The notes: generated by a model from the letters alone, not told the origin. 64,000 nucleotides of DNA from an uncultured Pelagibacteraceae bacterium (GCA_902571915.1 CACGDY010000001.1:282613-346612); one strand, 5' to 3'. Counted from the stretch's first letter, positions 24,678 to 34,686 are shown. Numbers and translations: made by a program.

Positions 24678-25846
24678 TTAATTATATATCTAAGCCTTTT
24701 AAGTGGTTTTTTAAACTTGAGTCATCAAGTGGTCTGGTATTACTCTTTGCTGCAATTTTAGCTTTATTTATAAGTAATTCCAATTATGCTGATATGTATT
24801 TTTCAACATTAAATAAATATCTTTTTATTGGAATAAATAATTTTGGATTAAAACTATCTGTTATTCATTGGATAAATGATGCTCTAATGGCAATTTTCTT
24901 TTTTTTTGTAACATTAGAAATTAAAAGAGAATTTTTACAAGGCGAATTATCTAATATTAAACAAGCATTACTACCAATAATTGGTGCTATAGGTGGAATG
25001 CTAGTCCCTGCTTTGGTTTATGTCTATATAAATTTTGGTGATGTTGAAACATTAAACGGCTGGGCAATACCATCTGCTACTGATATAGCTTTTTCACTTG
25101 GAGTTCTTTCGCTATTAGGAAAAAGAGTACCATTATCTTTAAAAGTTTTTTTGACAGCTTTAGCTATTATTGACGATTTGGGAGCTATTCTTATAATTGC
25201 TATATTTTATTCCGGTGATTTAAGTATTAAATATTTATTACTAATGTTTGGAGCATTTATTTTATTAATAATAATAAATAGATTTGATATTAAAAAATTT
25301 TTACCATATTTATTAGTTGGTTTATTTTTATGGGACTTCACGCATAATTCAGGAATTCACGCAACGATAGCTGGTGTTTTACTAGCTTTAACAATTCCAC
25401 ATAGAAAAAAAGAAAAAGACTATTCTTTATTGATTAATATAGAACATAAAATAAGTCCCTATGTTGCATTTGGGATTATGCCTCTATTTGCTTTTGCAAA
25501 TGCTGGTGTTTCACTCGAAGGTTTATCATTTAATACTCTATTAGATAAAGTTCCTCTTGGTATAGTTTTAGGTTTATTTTTAGGAAAACAATTAGGTGTT
25601 TTCATATTTTCATACATATCAATAAAATTAAAGATTGCTCAAATGCCAAATAATTCGAATTGGTATAATTTTTATGGCGTTGGAGTTTTAACAGGAATAG
25701 GTTTTACTATGAGTTTATTTGTTGGAAATTTAGCTTTTGTTGACAATATACAATATATGGACGGTGTAAAAATAGGAGTTTTAACTGGGTCATTATTATC
25801 CACTTTATTTGGATACTTCTTGATATTACTTACTCCAAACAAATAA
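24674..25846 (+). CDS. nhaA: Na+/H+ antiporter NhaA
   Basis: Inner membrane antiporter that exports sodium in exchange for protons; 390 residues, twelve predicted helices. Diagnostic stretches include SSGLVLLFAAILALFISNS, WINDALMAIFFFFVTLEIKRE, the transport site ALAIIDDLGAILIIA (two Asp) near residue 165, and GIGFTMSLFVGNLAF at the C-terminal side. It fits a marine organism living in a sodium-rich medium. Confidence 0.97.
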   Translation: MINYISKPFKWFFKLESSSGLVLLFAAILALFISNSNYADMYFSTLNKYLFIGINNFGLKLSVIHWINDALMAIFFFFVTLEIKREFLQGELSNIKQALLPIIGAIGGMLVPALVYVYINFGDVETLNGWAIPSATDIAFSLGVLSLLGKRVPLSLKVFLTALAIIDDLGAILIIAIFYSGDLSIKYLLLMFGAFILLIIINRFDIKKFLPYLLVGLFLWDFTHNSGIHATIAGVLLALTIPHRKKEKDYSLLINIEHKISPYVAFGIMPLFAFANAGVSLEGLSFNTLLDKVPLGIVLGLFLGKQLGVFIFSYISIKLKIAQMPNNSNWYNFYGVGVLTGIGFTMSLFVGNLAFVDNIQYMDGVKIGVLTGSLLSTLFGYFLILLTPNK

Positions 25847-25853
25847 ACCAATA

Positions 25854-26393
25854 ATGAAAAAGTTAATCACTATTTTAATTTTTATGTTTTTTTTTAACAA
25901 CTCTGTAAAAGCTAACTACGATAAAGTCTTTTATGACTTTAAGATTAAAAGTATCTCAGGTGAGAGTATAAATCTTTCAAAATACAAAAATAAAGTAATA
26001 TTAGTTGTTAATACTGCAAGTTATTGTGGTTTCACAAAACAATACAGTGATTTACAAGACTTATGGCAAAAGTATAAATCTAAAGGTCTGGTAGTATTAG
26101 GGATACCATCAAATTCATTTAATCAAGAAAAAAATCTTGACTCAGAAGTTAAAAAATTTTGTGAAGTAAACTTTGATATAGATTTTCCGTTAACAACTAT
26201 TACTGATGTGAAAGGTAAAAATGCTCATGAAATATATAAATGGGCAGAAAAAAACTATGGTAAATCTGCTATACCAAAATGGAATTTTTATAAAATTTTG
26301 ATCAATAAAGAAGGTAAAATAGAAGATACTTATTCCTCATTTACAAATCCAAATTCAGATAAAATATTAAAAAAAATAGAAAAAATACTATAA
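25854..26393 (+). CDS. Glutathione peroxidase family protein with signal peptide
   Basis: Peroxidase of 179 residues with an N-terminal secretion signal of about 20 residues (MKKLITILIFMFFFNNSVKA), so it is probably periplasmic. The active site is NTASYCGFTKQY with Cys (not Sec), followed by LGIPSNSFNQEK with the catalytic Gln, and KWNFYKILINKEG with the catalytic Trp and Asn. Bacterial Cys-GPx enzymes usually use thioredoxin-like reductants and act on hydroperoxides. It is 7 bases after nhaA and converges with the MBL-fold gene, overlapping by 6 bases. Confidence 0.93.
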   Translation: MKKLITILIFMFFFNNSVKANYDKVFYDFKIKSISGESINLSKYKNKVILVVNTASYCGFTKQYSDLQDLWQKYKSKGLVVLGIPSNSFNQEKNLDSEVKKFCEVNFDIDFPLTTITDVKGKNAHEIYKWAEKNYGKSAIPKWNFYKILINKEGKIEDTYSSFTNPNSDKILKKIEKIL

Positions 26394-27158
26394 GTTTATT
26401 GTCAAACCATCATACGCAGGAATAATATTTTTCGGTAATTGAGCTTTGAGTTCATTATAATCTAAATTATTATGCATATTAGTAAGTATCGCCTTTTTTG
26501 GAGAAAATTCTTTAATTAGTTTCAATGACTCCTTGAAACCTAAATGAGATGGATGAGTTTCATACCATAAACAATCTATTATGAGATATTTAAGATTTCT
26601 AAAAAATTTAAAATCTTTTTTATCAATCATGCTCACATCACTAATATAAGCTAAAGATTTGTTAAATATATAGCAAATACTATTAACGCTACCATGCCTT
26701 ACTTTTATAGATCTAATATTAACTTTTTGTTTTTTTTTTTTAAAATTAAGTACTTTTTTAACTGAATTGAGTGATAAAATAGCAGGATACTCTTTTGAAA
26801 TATTTTTAAAACAATAACTAAAAGTTTTTTTTAAATATTTAGAAGTATCTTTATCAGCATATACTTGTATTTTTTTTTGGCTTTTTATATAAAAAATTCT
26901 CAAATCGTTAATCCCATGTGTTTGATCAGCATGCATATGTGAATATAAAACCTTGTCAATTTTTTTAATATCATTTTTAATTAATTGTGTTCTTAATTCT
27001 GGAGAGGTATCGATCAAGATATTCATATCATTTAATTTAAGTAATGCAGAACATCTTGATCTATAATTTTTCTTATTATTAGGGTTACATTTTCCAAAAA
27101 ATCCATCAGCTCTAGGAACTCCCATAGAACTTCCACAACCTAGTATGATAAACTTCAT
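26388..27158 (-). CDS. MBL-fold metallo-hydrolase (PhnP/RNase Z-like)
   Basis: Metallo-beta-lactamase fold hydrolase of 256 residues. It has IILGCGSSMGVPR at the start, IDTSPELRTQLI, the metal motif SHMHADQTHGIND near residue 75, and later metal ligands in the YISDVSM and LTNMHNNLDY regions. The group includes PhnP-like phosphodiesterases; the exact substrate is unknown. It overlaps tatD by 4 bases at the end of a minus-strand run from rarD onward, a common alphaproteobacterial order (tmk-holB-metG-tatD-MBL). Confidence 0.9.
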   Translation of the reverse strand: MKFIILGCGSSMGVPRADGFFGKCNPNNKKNYRSRCSALLKLNDMNILIDTSPELRTQLIKNDIKKIDKVLYSHMHADQTHGINDLRIFYIKSQKKIQVYADKDTSKYLKKTFSYCFKNISKEYPAILSLNSVKKVLNFKKKKQKVNIRSIKVRHGSVNSICYIFNKSLAYISDVSMIDKKDFKFFRNLKYLIIDCLWYETHPSHLGFKESLKLIKEFSPKKAILTNMHNNLDYNELKAQLPKNIIPAYDGLTINL

Positions 27159-27922
27159 AATCTAAAATTAAAAAGATTATTGAAGTTTTTAGATGTGTGA
27201 TCCATTATCTCAGAGACTTGAACATTTCTTATCAACGCTAATTTTTCAGCTGTATATTTTATAAAAGAGGGTTCATTTTTTTTTCCTCTATTTGGTTCAG
27301 GAGATAAAAAAGGACTGTCAGTTTCAATTAAAATTCTCTCTTTATCTATAATCTTAAAAGTTTCTTGAAGATCTGTGCTTTTCTTAAAGGTGATGATGCC
27401 ACTTGCAGAGAAATAGGCATCAAATTCCATTAATTTCTTTGCAAATTCTTTTGATCCTGTGAAACAATGCATCAATACTTTAACATTTGAGTTTTTATAA
27501 TCTTTTAAAATATTATAAGTCTCAATTTCTGCACTTCTAGAATGAATAATCAAAGGATAATTTAATTTAATAGAGGCCTCTATATGTTTATTAAAACTAT
27601 CAATTTGATTTTTTTTTATACTATTCTCATAGTAAAAATCTAAACCTGTCTCTCCTATCCCAATAATCTTTTTATGTTTTTTGACATTTTCAAAAATATA
27701 TTCTTTGGTAATTATATCGTTATTTGTTTCATGAGGATGAATACCAATAGTTCCATAAATCATCGGATCTATTTCAACTATCTTTTTTATTTTTTCAAAA
27801 CTTTTAAAGCTAGTTGAAATAGTTAAAATTTTCTTTAATCCTGATTTTTTTGATCTCTTAATAACTTTATCAATATTAGAAAAAAGCGGTTCATGATCTA
27901 AATGGCAATGCGAATCAATCAT
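27155..27922 (-). CDS. tatD: TatD-family metal-dependent DNase
   Basis: Amidohydrolase-fold nuclease, 255 residues. Metal ligands are visible in IDSHCHLDH, GIGETGLDFY, IIHSRSAE, MHCFTGS and IETDSPFL. TatD proteins are 3'-5' DNases linked to DNA quality control and, despite the name, not to Tat export. It overlaps metG by 8 bases. Confidence 0.93.
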   Translation of the reverse strand: MIDSHCHLDHEPLFSNIDKVIKRSKKSGLKKILTISTSFKSFEKIKKIVEIDPMIYGTIGIHPHETNNDIITKEYIFENVKKHKKIIGIGETGLDFYYENSIKKNQIDSFNKHIEASIKLNYPLIIHSRSAEIETYNILKDYKNSNVKVLMHCFTGSKEFAKKLMEFDAYFSASGIITFKKSTDLQETFKIIDKERILIETDSPFLSPEPNRGKKNEPSFIKYTAEKLALIRNVQVSEIMDHTSKNFNNLFNFRL

Positions 27923-29444
27923 TTTCTATTTTTTTAAATAATATATCTAACTTATTTATCTTATCTTTTTCTTTAAAAAAATCATTATTTTTTAATGAAG
28001 ATATATTAATTTGTTTTTCATCAATATTAAATGCACGAAAAACTTTCAGTATTGTTTGTGGCATGACTGGATAAAGTAAGATTGAAATTTTTCTGATCAA
28101 CTCTAATGCTGTATAAACTATCGTTGAAAGTCTTAGTTTGTCATTTTTTCTTTTCCAGGGTTCTTGATCATTAAAATATTTATTAGAAGCAAAGAGTCTA
28201 TCAATTATAAAATTCATATATTGATTTATATCTTGATTATCAATCATAGTTCTAATTTTATCTACATTAGATAATGAATTTAAAATTTTTAAATCATCGT
28301 CATTAAAACTGTGATCGGGAATTAAAGAAGAGCAATTTTTTTCTGCAAAAGAAATAACTCTTTGACATAGATTTCCAAAATTATTTGCTAAATCACTATT
28401 AATACAACTTTCTAATTTTGTTTCAGAAATACTACCATCATTTCCAAATGATACTTCTTTCAATAAATAATATCTTAATGGATCAAGTCCATAAACTTTA
28501 ATAATTTCTATAGGATCTAAGATATTGCCCTTAGATTTGGACATTTTTTCATCACCTGATAAAATCCATCCATGTCCATAAACTTTTTTAGGAGGTGTAA
28601 TATTTGCTGCTAATAAAAATGCTGGCCAATAAACCGCATGAAACCTTAATATATCTTTTCCTATAATGTGCAAATCTGCAGGCCAAAAACTTTTATAAAG
28701 TTTATTGTTTTCATCTGGATAATTTAAAGAACTTAAATAATTAGTTAGAGCATCCAACCAAACATACACAACATGATTATCATCATTTGGTACTTTTATT
28801 CCCCATGAAAAAGACTTTCTACTAACTGATAAATCTTTTAAACCTCTTTTTACAAAACTGATTACCTCGTTTCTTCTACTTTTTGGTCTGATAAAATCTT
28901 TATTATTTTCATAAAATTCTAACAATGATTTTTCCCATTTTGATAATTTAAAGAAAAAAGACTCCTCTTCAACCCACTCTACTGAGGATCCAGAAGATTT
29001 AGAAACTTTTAAACCTTCTTTTTCCTCAATTTCATCATCATTATAAAATGCTTCATCTGATACTGAATACCAACCAGAATATTTTGATAAATATATTTGT
29101 TTATTTTTTTTTAAAATATTCCAGAGATTTTGGACTGAAGTTATATGTCTTTCTTCAGTTGTTCTTATAAAATCTGTGTTTGAAAGATTCAGAATTTTTG
29201 TTAAATCTTTGAAAGTTTTAGATATTTCATCACAAAAAACTTTTGGATCTTTATTATTTTTTTCAGCTGATCTTTGTATCTTCAAGCCATGTTCATCAGT
29301 GCCTGTTAAAAAATAAACTTTAAAACCATCTATACTTTTAAAACGCGCAAAAAAATCTGCTACTATACTAGAATATGCATGACCCATATGAGGTTTAGCT
29401 GAGGGATAATAGATAGGTGTAGTTATATAATAATTTTTAGCCAT
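27915..29444 (-). CDS. metG: Methionyl-tRNA synthetase
   Basis: Class I synthetase of 509 residues. HIGH-type motif is PHMGHAYSS near residue 18 and the KMSKS loop is EKMSKSKGN near residue 303; TTPIYYPSAKPH and WLDALTNYLS are also typical. It lacks the C-terminal EMAP-like tRNA-binding domain and the zinc knuckle found in the E. coli type, as in other alphaproteobacterial enzymes of this length. It overlaps holB by 8 bases. Confidence 0.96.
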   Translation of the reverse strand: MAKNYYITTPIYYPSAKPHMGHAYSSIVADFFARFKSIDGFKVYFLTGTDEHGLKIQRSAEKNNKDPKVFCDEISKTFKDLTKILNLSNTDFIRTTEERHITSVQNLWNILKKNKQIYLSKYSGWYSVSDEAFYNDDEIEEKEGLKVSKSSGSSVEWVEEESFFFKLSKWEKSLLEFYENNKDFIRPKSRRNEVISFVKRGLKDLSVSRKSFSWGIKVPNDDNHVVYVWLDALTNYLSSLNYPDENNKLYKSFWPADLHIIGKDILRFHAVYWPAFLLAANITPPKKVYGHGWILSGDEKMSKSKGNILDPIEIIKVYGLDPLRYYLLKEVSFGNDGSISETKLESCINSDLANNFGNLCQRVISFAEKNCSSLIPDHSFNDDDLKILNSLSNVDKIRTMIDNQDINQYMNFIIDRLFASNKYFNDQEPWKRKNDKLRLSTIVYTALELIRKISILLYPVMPQTILKVFRAFNIDEKQINISSLKNNDFFKEKDKINKLDILFKKIEND

Positions 29445-30342
29445 TTAGAAATTTATTTTCAAATTCAATTAAAAAAATTTCTTCATCAAGATTAAATTTT
29501 TTTAAAGAATGAATTTTATTTATAAAATTACTATACAAATCAATACTTTCAGTTAAAGCAAATTCTATGAAATCATACATTATGTTATTTGCCATTATAT
29601 CATTTCTGTATATTTTTTTTTTAATGACATTTTTTAAAAATGTACGCAAATTCAAAGATTTTAAATCTAATTCGTATTCTTTTGAAATTCTTATCAAATT
29701 TAAAATTTTACCTGGTGTTAAATAATAATTCATCAAACTTTTGTTTATTATATTTCTAACATCCAAATCTAATAATTCATTTGATATATCTATAACTTTT
29801 TTATGAGATAGAGATATTCTAAAATTAAGGCATCTTGACTTAAGAGTTGGAAGCATCTTCTTATTATTATTAATTAAAATAAAAAAAATATTATTATTTG
29901 GTTCTTCAATTATTTTTAGTAGCGCATTAATTGAACTTATGCTTAAAAGCTCTACATTATCAATTAGAACAAATCTTGGTTTGTGATTGAAGGATGATTT
30001 ATTTAAATCAATTATTAAATTTCTTATTTGATTAATGTCAATTTTTTTTTTTTCATCTATTACATCAATCGAATAAAAATTTGGATTTATGCTGTTTTTT
30101 ATTAATCTAAATGATTTATTATTTTCATTTATTATTAGATTCTTAGCATCATAAGGGTTTTCCTCATTTACAGATAAAACAAAGTTTATTAAGTGATAAG
30201 ACATTGTGCATTTACCAATTCCTTTAGGCCCACTTAACATTATTTGTTTTGGAAGTTTATTATTTTCAAATAAATAGAATAATTCTTTTATTTCACTATT
30301 TAAACCATATAATTTAGTCTGTTTTAAGGGCTCTAGATTCAT
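29437..30342 (-). CDS. holB: DNA polymerase III delta' subunit
   Basis: Clamp-loader subunit, 301 residues. It retains AAA+ features: NKLPKQIMLSGPKGIGKCTM (P-loop), FVLIDNVELLSISSINALLKIIEEP (Walker B and sensor region) and LPTLKSRCLNFRI (sensor 1/SRC motif). Placement between tmk and metG is the standard one and supports holB over dnaX. The C-terminal third is diverged and lysine-rich. Confidence 0.92.
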   Translation of the reverse strand: MNLEPLKQTKLYGLNSEIKELFYLFENNKLPKQIMLSGPKGIGKCTMSYHLINFVLSVNEENPYDAKNLIINENNKSFRLIKNSINPNFYSIDVIDEKKKIDINQIRNLIIDLNKSSFNHKPRFVLIDNVELLSISSINALLKIIEEPNNNIFFILINNNKKMLPTLKSRCLNFRISLSHKKVIDISNELLDLDVRNIINKSLMNYYLTPGKILNLIRISKEYELDLKSLNLRTFLKNVIKKKIYRNDIMANNIMYDFIEFALTESIDLYSNFINKIHSLKKFNLDEEIFLIEFENKFLNG

Positions 30343-30956
30343 CTTATTAAAGTTTTAATTTTATTGATTACCAAATTTTTATTAAAAGTAGCATCTAGAT
30401 TTGAATCTATAATTAAATATTTTTTTTTTCTTCTTTTACAAATTTTTATAAAACCATTTTGCACTTTTCTGTAAAAATTATTACTAAACCTATCGTATTT
30501 ATTTAATTTTTTTCTCTTTTTTAGTCTAAGTGATAAATTTTTTTCATTTACTATATTTAAAAAAGTAAAATCAACTTTAAAATCGCCCAAAAGATATTTA
30601 TTAATATAATTGATTAATGAGAGATCTATCTTTTGACCATAATGTTGATATGCAACTGTAGAATCTATAAATCTATCTATAAGTATTATCTTTTTTTTGT
30701 AAAATTTTTTTAGTTTTTCAATATTTTCACTTCTTGCAGCTAAATATAGTAACAAATCAGAATTTTTATTAAAACTTGATTTATTATCAAGAATTAATTT
30801 TCTGATTTTTTCTGAGTTTTTATTGCCACCTGGTTCCCTTATTTTAATGAAACTTATTTTTTTTTTATTGAGATATTTAATGACAGATTTTAAATGAAAA
30901 GTCTTTCCGCTCCCCTCTATACCCTCAAAAACTATTACAGGTTTTTTAGACATCAC
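30339..30956 (-). CDS. tmk: Thymidylate kinase
   Basis: dTMP kinase, 205 residues. P-loop FEGIEGSGKTFHLK near residue 10, the DR(Y/F) motif region LIDRFIDSTVAYQHYG, and the lid LRLKKRKKLNKYDRF are all recognisable. It makes dTDP for DNA synthesis. It overlaps holB by 4 bases and the carboxypeptidase gene by 11 bases. Confidence 0.95.
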   Translation of the reverse strand: MMSKKPVIVFEGIEGSGKTFHLKSVIKYLNKKKISFIKIREPGGNKNSEKIRKLILDNKSSFNKNSDLLLYLAARSENIEKLKKFYKKKIILIDRFIDSTVAYQHYGQKIDLSLINYINKYLLGDFKVDFTFLNIVNEKNLSLRLKKRKKLNKYDRFSNNFYRKVQNGFIKICKRRKKKYLIIDSNLDATFNKNLVINKIKTLIR

Positions 30957-32097
30957 CCCAGATTAAATAATTTAATGATTTCATTAATCTAGAAAATATA
31001 TTCACTTTTTTTACATCATTAAGTGCTAATAAATTGTATTCACCTATCAAATCTTCGTTATAAATAACTTTTAATTTTCCTAAAACTTGATTTTTTCGAA
31101 TTGGTGCTTCAATTGGCCCTTCATAAGAAACTTTAACTTTTAATAATTTTTTTTGTGCTTTTTTAATAATTTTGAAAATATCTTCTTTTGTATAAACTTC
31201 TATAAAATCATTTTTACCTAACCAAACATCAAATTTCGTAAAAGCCTTTTTCGATTTTGATATTTCAACCAAATCAAAATTTGTTAATCCATATGTTAAT
31301 AATCTTGAGCTTTCCCTTGATCTAGAAGATTTTGTCTCAAATCCACTACCAACAGCGATTAATCTTCTTCCTTTTCTAACTAAAGATGATGCTAGGGAAT
31401 ATTTTTCTACAGCTAAATAGCCTGTTTTAATACCGTCTGCTCCAAGATTTTTATAGAGTAAAGGATTTCTGTTTCCTTGAGTAATTGGATCACCACCAGT
31501 TCTTTCCCATGTAAATTCTTTTTCACGAAACCATTCATAAAATTCAGGATGTTCTTTTATCAAGTAATTAGACATAATTAAGATATCTCTAACTGTAGAA
31601 TAATTATCTGGATCATTAATTCCAGATGAATTAGCAAAATTTGAATTGACCATACCTAACTCAGCTGCTTTGCTATTCATAAGAATTGCAAACTCTTCTT
31701 CAGTACCTGCTATACCTTCTGCTAAAGCAACACAGGCATCATTACCTGAAGCAACAATTATTCCTTTTAATAAGTTTTCAACAGATACTTCATCACCTAC
31801 CATTATAAACATGGATGAATAACCTGATGTTGAAAGTCTCCAGGCTTTTTCAGATATTATGAATTTATCATCTAGAGAAATATCTCCAGATTTCAAAAGA
31901 TCAAATGCTATTATAGAAGTCATAATCTTTGTCATAGAAGCTGGATAAATTGAGGTATCAGGGTTTTTTTCATATAAAACTTCTCCTGATAAAAAATCTT
32001 GTAAAATTGCTGTTCTGGCTTTTACATCAATATTAGCTTGAAGTATGTTAAAATTTAACATGAAAAAAACTAACAATAGTAATATTTTTTTAAACAT
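30946..32097 (-). CDS. D-alanyl-D-alanine carboxypeptidase (PBP5/6 family)
   Basis: Periplasmic penicillin-binding protein that trims the terminal D-Ala of peptidoglycan; 383 residues. Signal peptide MFKKILLLLVFFMLNFNILQA, catalytic SMTK (YPASMTKIMTS, near residue 60), SGN (VASGNDACVALAEG) and KTG (DGIKTGYLAVEK), then the C-terminal PBP5 beta-domain and a possible amphipathic anchor (SRLMKSLNYLIWGDV). It overlaps tmk and the SPOR lipoprotein gene, so the wall and replication genes are one transcript. Confidence 0.95.
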   Translation of the reverse strand: MFKKILLLLVFFMLNFNILQANIDVKARTAILQDFLSGEVLYEKNPDTSIYPASMTKIMTSIIAFDLLKSGDISLDDKFIISEKAWRLSTSGYSSMFIMVGDEVSVENLLKGIIVASGNDACVALAEGIAGTEEEFAILMNSKAAELGMVNSNFANSSGINDPDNYSTVRDILIMSNYLIKEHPEFYEWFREKEFTWERTGGDPITQGNRNPLLYKNLGADGIKTGYLAVEKYSLASSLVRKGRRLIAVGSGFETKSSRSRESSRLLTYGLTNFDLVEISKSKKAFTKFDVWLGKNDFIEVYTKEDIFKIIKKAQKKLLKVKVSYEGPIEAPIRKNQVLGKLKVIYNEDLIGEYNLLALNDVKKVNIFSRLMKSLNYLIWGDV

Positions 32098-32833
32098 TCT
32101 TAAGAACTTCTAAATTTTCAAAATTTAATACTTTTATTTTTTCAAAAACTTTTTTAATCGAATTTATATCATTAAAAGGACCCAATAATACCCTATATTT
32201 AGTTTTTGATAATTTTATTATTTTAGGGTTTTGAATATTTGTTTCTTTTCTAATTCTATCTATCATTATTTTTGCAGTTTTTTCATAATAAAAGTCTGCA
32301 ATTTTTATAATATATGAGAATTCTTTATTTTTTTTAGATTGTTTTTTATCACTTTTAATCTTCAGATCATTTATTTGTACTCCATCAATAGGAGCTTTTT
32401 CAGCAACCATTTTTTCTTCCTCAAAAGTTTTTGTCTTTTTTGCAATAAAAGTGTTATTTTTTGAAATTAAAGTAACTTCAATAAAAGGATCATTTCTATC
32501 TAATTGTAATTCATCTGCAATTCGCTGAGTAATTACTGAATTAAAAAAATTGGAAAATTTTACTTTATTAGATTTCACTTCAGCAATGATAGATTTACCA
32601 TTTTCCGGATTAGTAATTTTAACAAATGATTTTTTTTTTAATGACTTATGAAAAATCATTAATGAGCGCGAGTCTAAACTTTTCCCTATTTCTACATTCT
32701 CATCATAAATTAATGTAAATCCATGATTTTTATACTTTTTGAAAGATTTAAAGTTAATTTGACTTTTTTTTTCAGTTGGAACGCAACTAAATAACGAAAG
32801 ACCTAATATTATAATTATTATCCTAAAGCTCAT
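32090..32833 (-). CDS. RlpA-like lipoprotein with SPOR domain, probably catalytically degenerate
   Basis: Lipoprotein of 247 residues: signal MSFRIIIIILGLSLFSC with lipid-attachment Cys at 17. The middle part contains SFVKITNPENGKSIIAEV, which resembles the double-psi beta-barrel of RlpA (where VRVTNLENGRS is followed by the NDRGPF motif), but the catalytic Asp motif is replaced by KSNKVKF. The C-terminal 75 residues form a SPOR domain (FSYIIKIADFYYEKTAKIM, then KYRVLLGPFNDINSIKK) that binds denuded septal glycan. It is likely a septal peptidoglycan-binding protein rather than a lytic transglycosylase. It sits between the transglycosylase and carboxypeptidase genes with overlaps on both sides. 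Confidence 0.78.
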   Translation of the reverse strand: MSFRIIIIILGLSLFSCVPTEKKSQINFKSFKKYKNHGFTLIYDENVEIGKSLDSRSLMIFHKSLKKKSFVKITNPENGKSIIAEVKSNKVKFSNFFNSVITQRIADELQLDRNDPFIEVTLISKNNTFIAKKTKTFEEEKMVAEKAPIDGVQINDLKIKSDKKQSKKNKEFSYIIKIADFYYEKTAKIMIDRIRKETNIQNPKIIKLSKTKYRVLLGPFNDINSIKKVFEKIKVLNFENLEVLKNV

Positions 32834-33821
32834 TTCTAAAATTTTCTTTTAGACTACACACAGCTAATGCAAATCTTAATGATCTATTCCACCTGAGTAT
32901 GATTTCATAATTATCAAATATAACATAAGCAGGGTTTAATTTATCAGAATTATCTACAATAGTTTTATCTGGTGTAATGATTGCTACTAATTCGTTTTCA
33001 TCTATATCAATAAACTTATTTTTGTTAATAATGAACTTTTTAAAAAATTTTAACTTTTTCTTATTTATAATTTTTTTAGCAGAAGTATTTAAGTATTTTT
33101 CTGGAATATCCTCACTCAATTTAATTTTATAAAAACAATGGGTATCTTTATTCCATCCCATTTTATTAAGATAGTTCGCAGCAGACGCAAATGCATCATT
33201 ATTATTTTTTAAATCTAAATAATCATTTTTATCATAATCTATTGCATATCCATTTATTGTTGATGGCATAAATTGAAAAAAACCAAAAGCGCCCGCCCAA
33301 GAGCCATATAAAGTCTCGAAATTAACTTGATTATCATCAATAAGTTTTAATAAAGTTAATAGTTCTTTAGTAAAGAACTCTGATCTTCTTTTATCAAAGC
33401 TTAACGTTGCTAATGAGGATAAAATATCCATTTTTCCAACATATTTACCAAAATTTGTTTCTATTCCCATCAAGGCCAGCAATAATTCTTTTTCAATTTT
33501 ATATTTTTTCTCTACATCTAATATCAATTTTTTATTTTGAGAATAAAAATTCCTTCCATTTTTAACTTTATTTTTAGAAGATCTTTTACTTATATACGTT
33601 TTTGTATCTTCATAGAACTCAGGCTGATATCTATCGTATTCAATTACTTTTGGAAGAAATCTCACATTTTTAAAAACTTTATCAAATGTATTTTCAGAAA
33701 TATTATTTTTTAAAGCTAATATTTTAAATTTTTTTTTCCAATTTAAAAATTCTATATTTTCAGCAAAACCATTAAAGGTAAATGTAAAATATATTAAAAA
33801 AAAAAATTTAATTAGTTTCAT
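32823..33821 (-). CDS. Lytic murein transglycosylase, MltB-like (SLT_2)
   Basis: Periplasmic enzyme of 332 residues that cleaves peptidoglycan glycan strands. Signal peptide MKLIKFFFLIYFTFTFNGFA, catalytic Glu in LLALMGIETNFGKYVG near residue 149, then GSWAGAFGFFQFMPSTINGYAIDYD and FASAANYLNKMGW, all SLT_2 landmarks. A C-terminal extension ends in LRWNRSLRFALAVC, the usual end of MltB-type proteins. It overlaps the rarD-like gene by 14 bases. Confidence 0.93.
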   Translation of the reverse strand: MKLIKFFFLIYFTFTFNGFAENIEFLNWKKKFKILALKNNISENTFDKVFKNVRFLPKVIEYDRYQPEFYEDTKTYISKRSSKNKVKNGRNFYSQNKKLILDVEKKYKIEKELLLALMGIETNFGKYVGKMDILSSLATLSFDKRRSEFFTKELLTLLKLIDDNQVNFETLYGSWAGAFGFFQFMPSTINGYAIDYDKNDYLDLKNNNDAFASAANYLNKMGWNKDTHCFYKIKLSEDIPEKYLNTSAKKIINKKKLKFFKKFIINKNKFIDIDENELVAIITPDKTIVDNSDKLNPAYVIFDNYEIILRWNRSLRFALAVCSLKENFRNEL

Positions 33822-34686
33822 AAATGTCTTTGAGATATATAATTACCGCAATCCAAATAATAATAAAACTAATAGATTTTACTACTGAAAAAGGTTCGTT
33901 ATAATAAAAAAAACCTAAAATAAACTGCAAAGTTGGTGTTAAATAAAAAATCATTCCTGTGGGTCCAAGTCCAATAAGTTCAACACCTCTAACATATAAA
34001 AATAAAGGAATCACAGTCATCGGACCTGCTAAGATTAATACTAGACTCAGTTTTATGTTCGATAAACTAAAATCATTAAATCCAGCTTTATATATTAAAA
34101 AAAAAATTACAATTACAAATGGCAGTATAAAAAGACTTTCAATTAGTAAACCTATATCAGTATCTACATTGATTTTTTTTCTTACTAAATTATAAAAAGC
34201 CCAACTAAATGCAACTATTAAACCAATCCAAGGTAAATCTTTTAAACTGAAGAAAATTAAGACTATAATTGATAAAATTACTAAAGAGATAGAAAAAATT
34301 TTTTTTATATTTAAATTTTCATTAAAATAATAATATCCAAGTATGACGCTTATTATAGGCATTATAAAATATCCAAAACTAGCATCAATTATTCTTTCTG
34401 TTGCTACAGCATAGATCCAAATTGACCAATTAATAAAAATCAAAAAACCAGATAACAACAATCCAAGTATTTTTTTTTTATCTTTAATTATTTGATTTAA
34501 AATCCTCCATTTTGTAAATAAAGTTGTAGTTACTAATAACATTGCTGTAGTCCACAAACATCTATGAACTACAAGTTCAACAAAACCGATAAATGATACA
34601 TATTGGAAATAAATAACTCCAATAAAGCCCCACCAAAAAGATCCAAGTGAAGTTAATAATATTCCTTTGTTAAATTCATTTTTCAT
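33808..34686 (-). CDS. rarD: RarD-like EamA transporter
   Basis: DMT-superfamily permease, 292 residues with ten helices. KGILLTSLGSFWWGFIGVIYF, VVHRCLWTTAMLL and the C-terminal GPTGMIFYLTPTLQFILGFFYYNEPF are typical of RarD proteins. Substrate unknown (named for chloramphenicol sensitivity in Pseudomonas). It is the promoter-proximal gene of the long minus-strand run that extends to 26388. Confidence 0.9.
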   Translation of the reverse strand: MKNEFNKGILLTSLGSFWWGFIGVIYFQYVSFIGFVELVVHRCLWTTAMLLVTTTLFTKWRILNQIIKDKKKILGLLLSGFLIFINWSIWIYAVATERIIDASFGYFIMPIISVILGYYYFNENLNIKKIFSISLVILSIIVLIFFSLKDLPWIGLIVAFSWAFYNLVRKKINVDTDIGLLIESLFILPFVIVIFFLIYKAGFNDFSLSNIKLSLVLILAGPMTVIPLFLYVRGVELIGLGPTGMIFYLTPTLQFILGFFYYNEPFSVVKSISFIIIWIAVIIYLKDIYETN

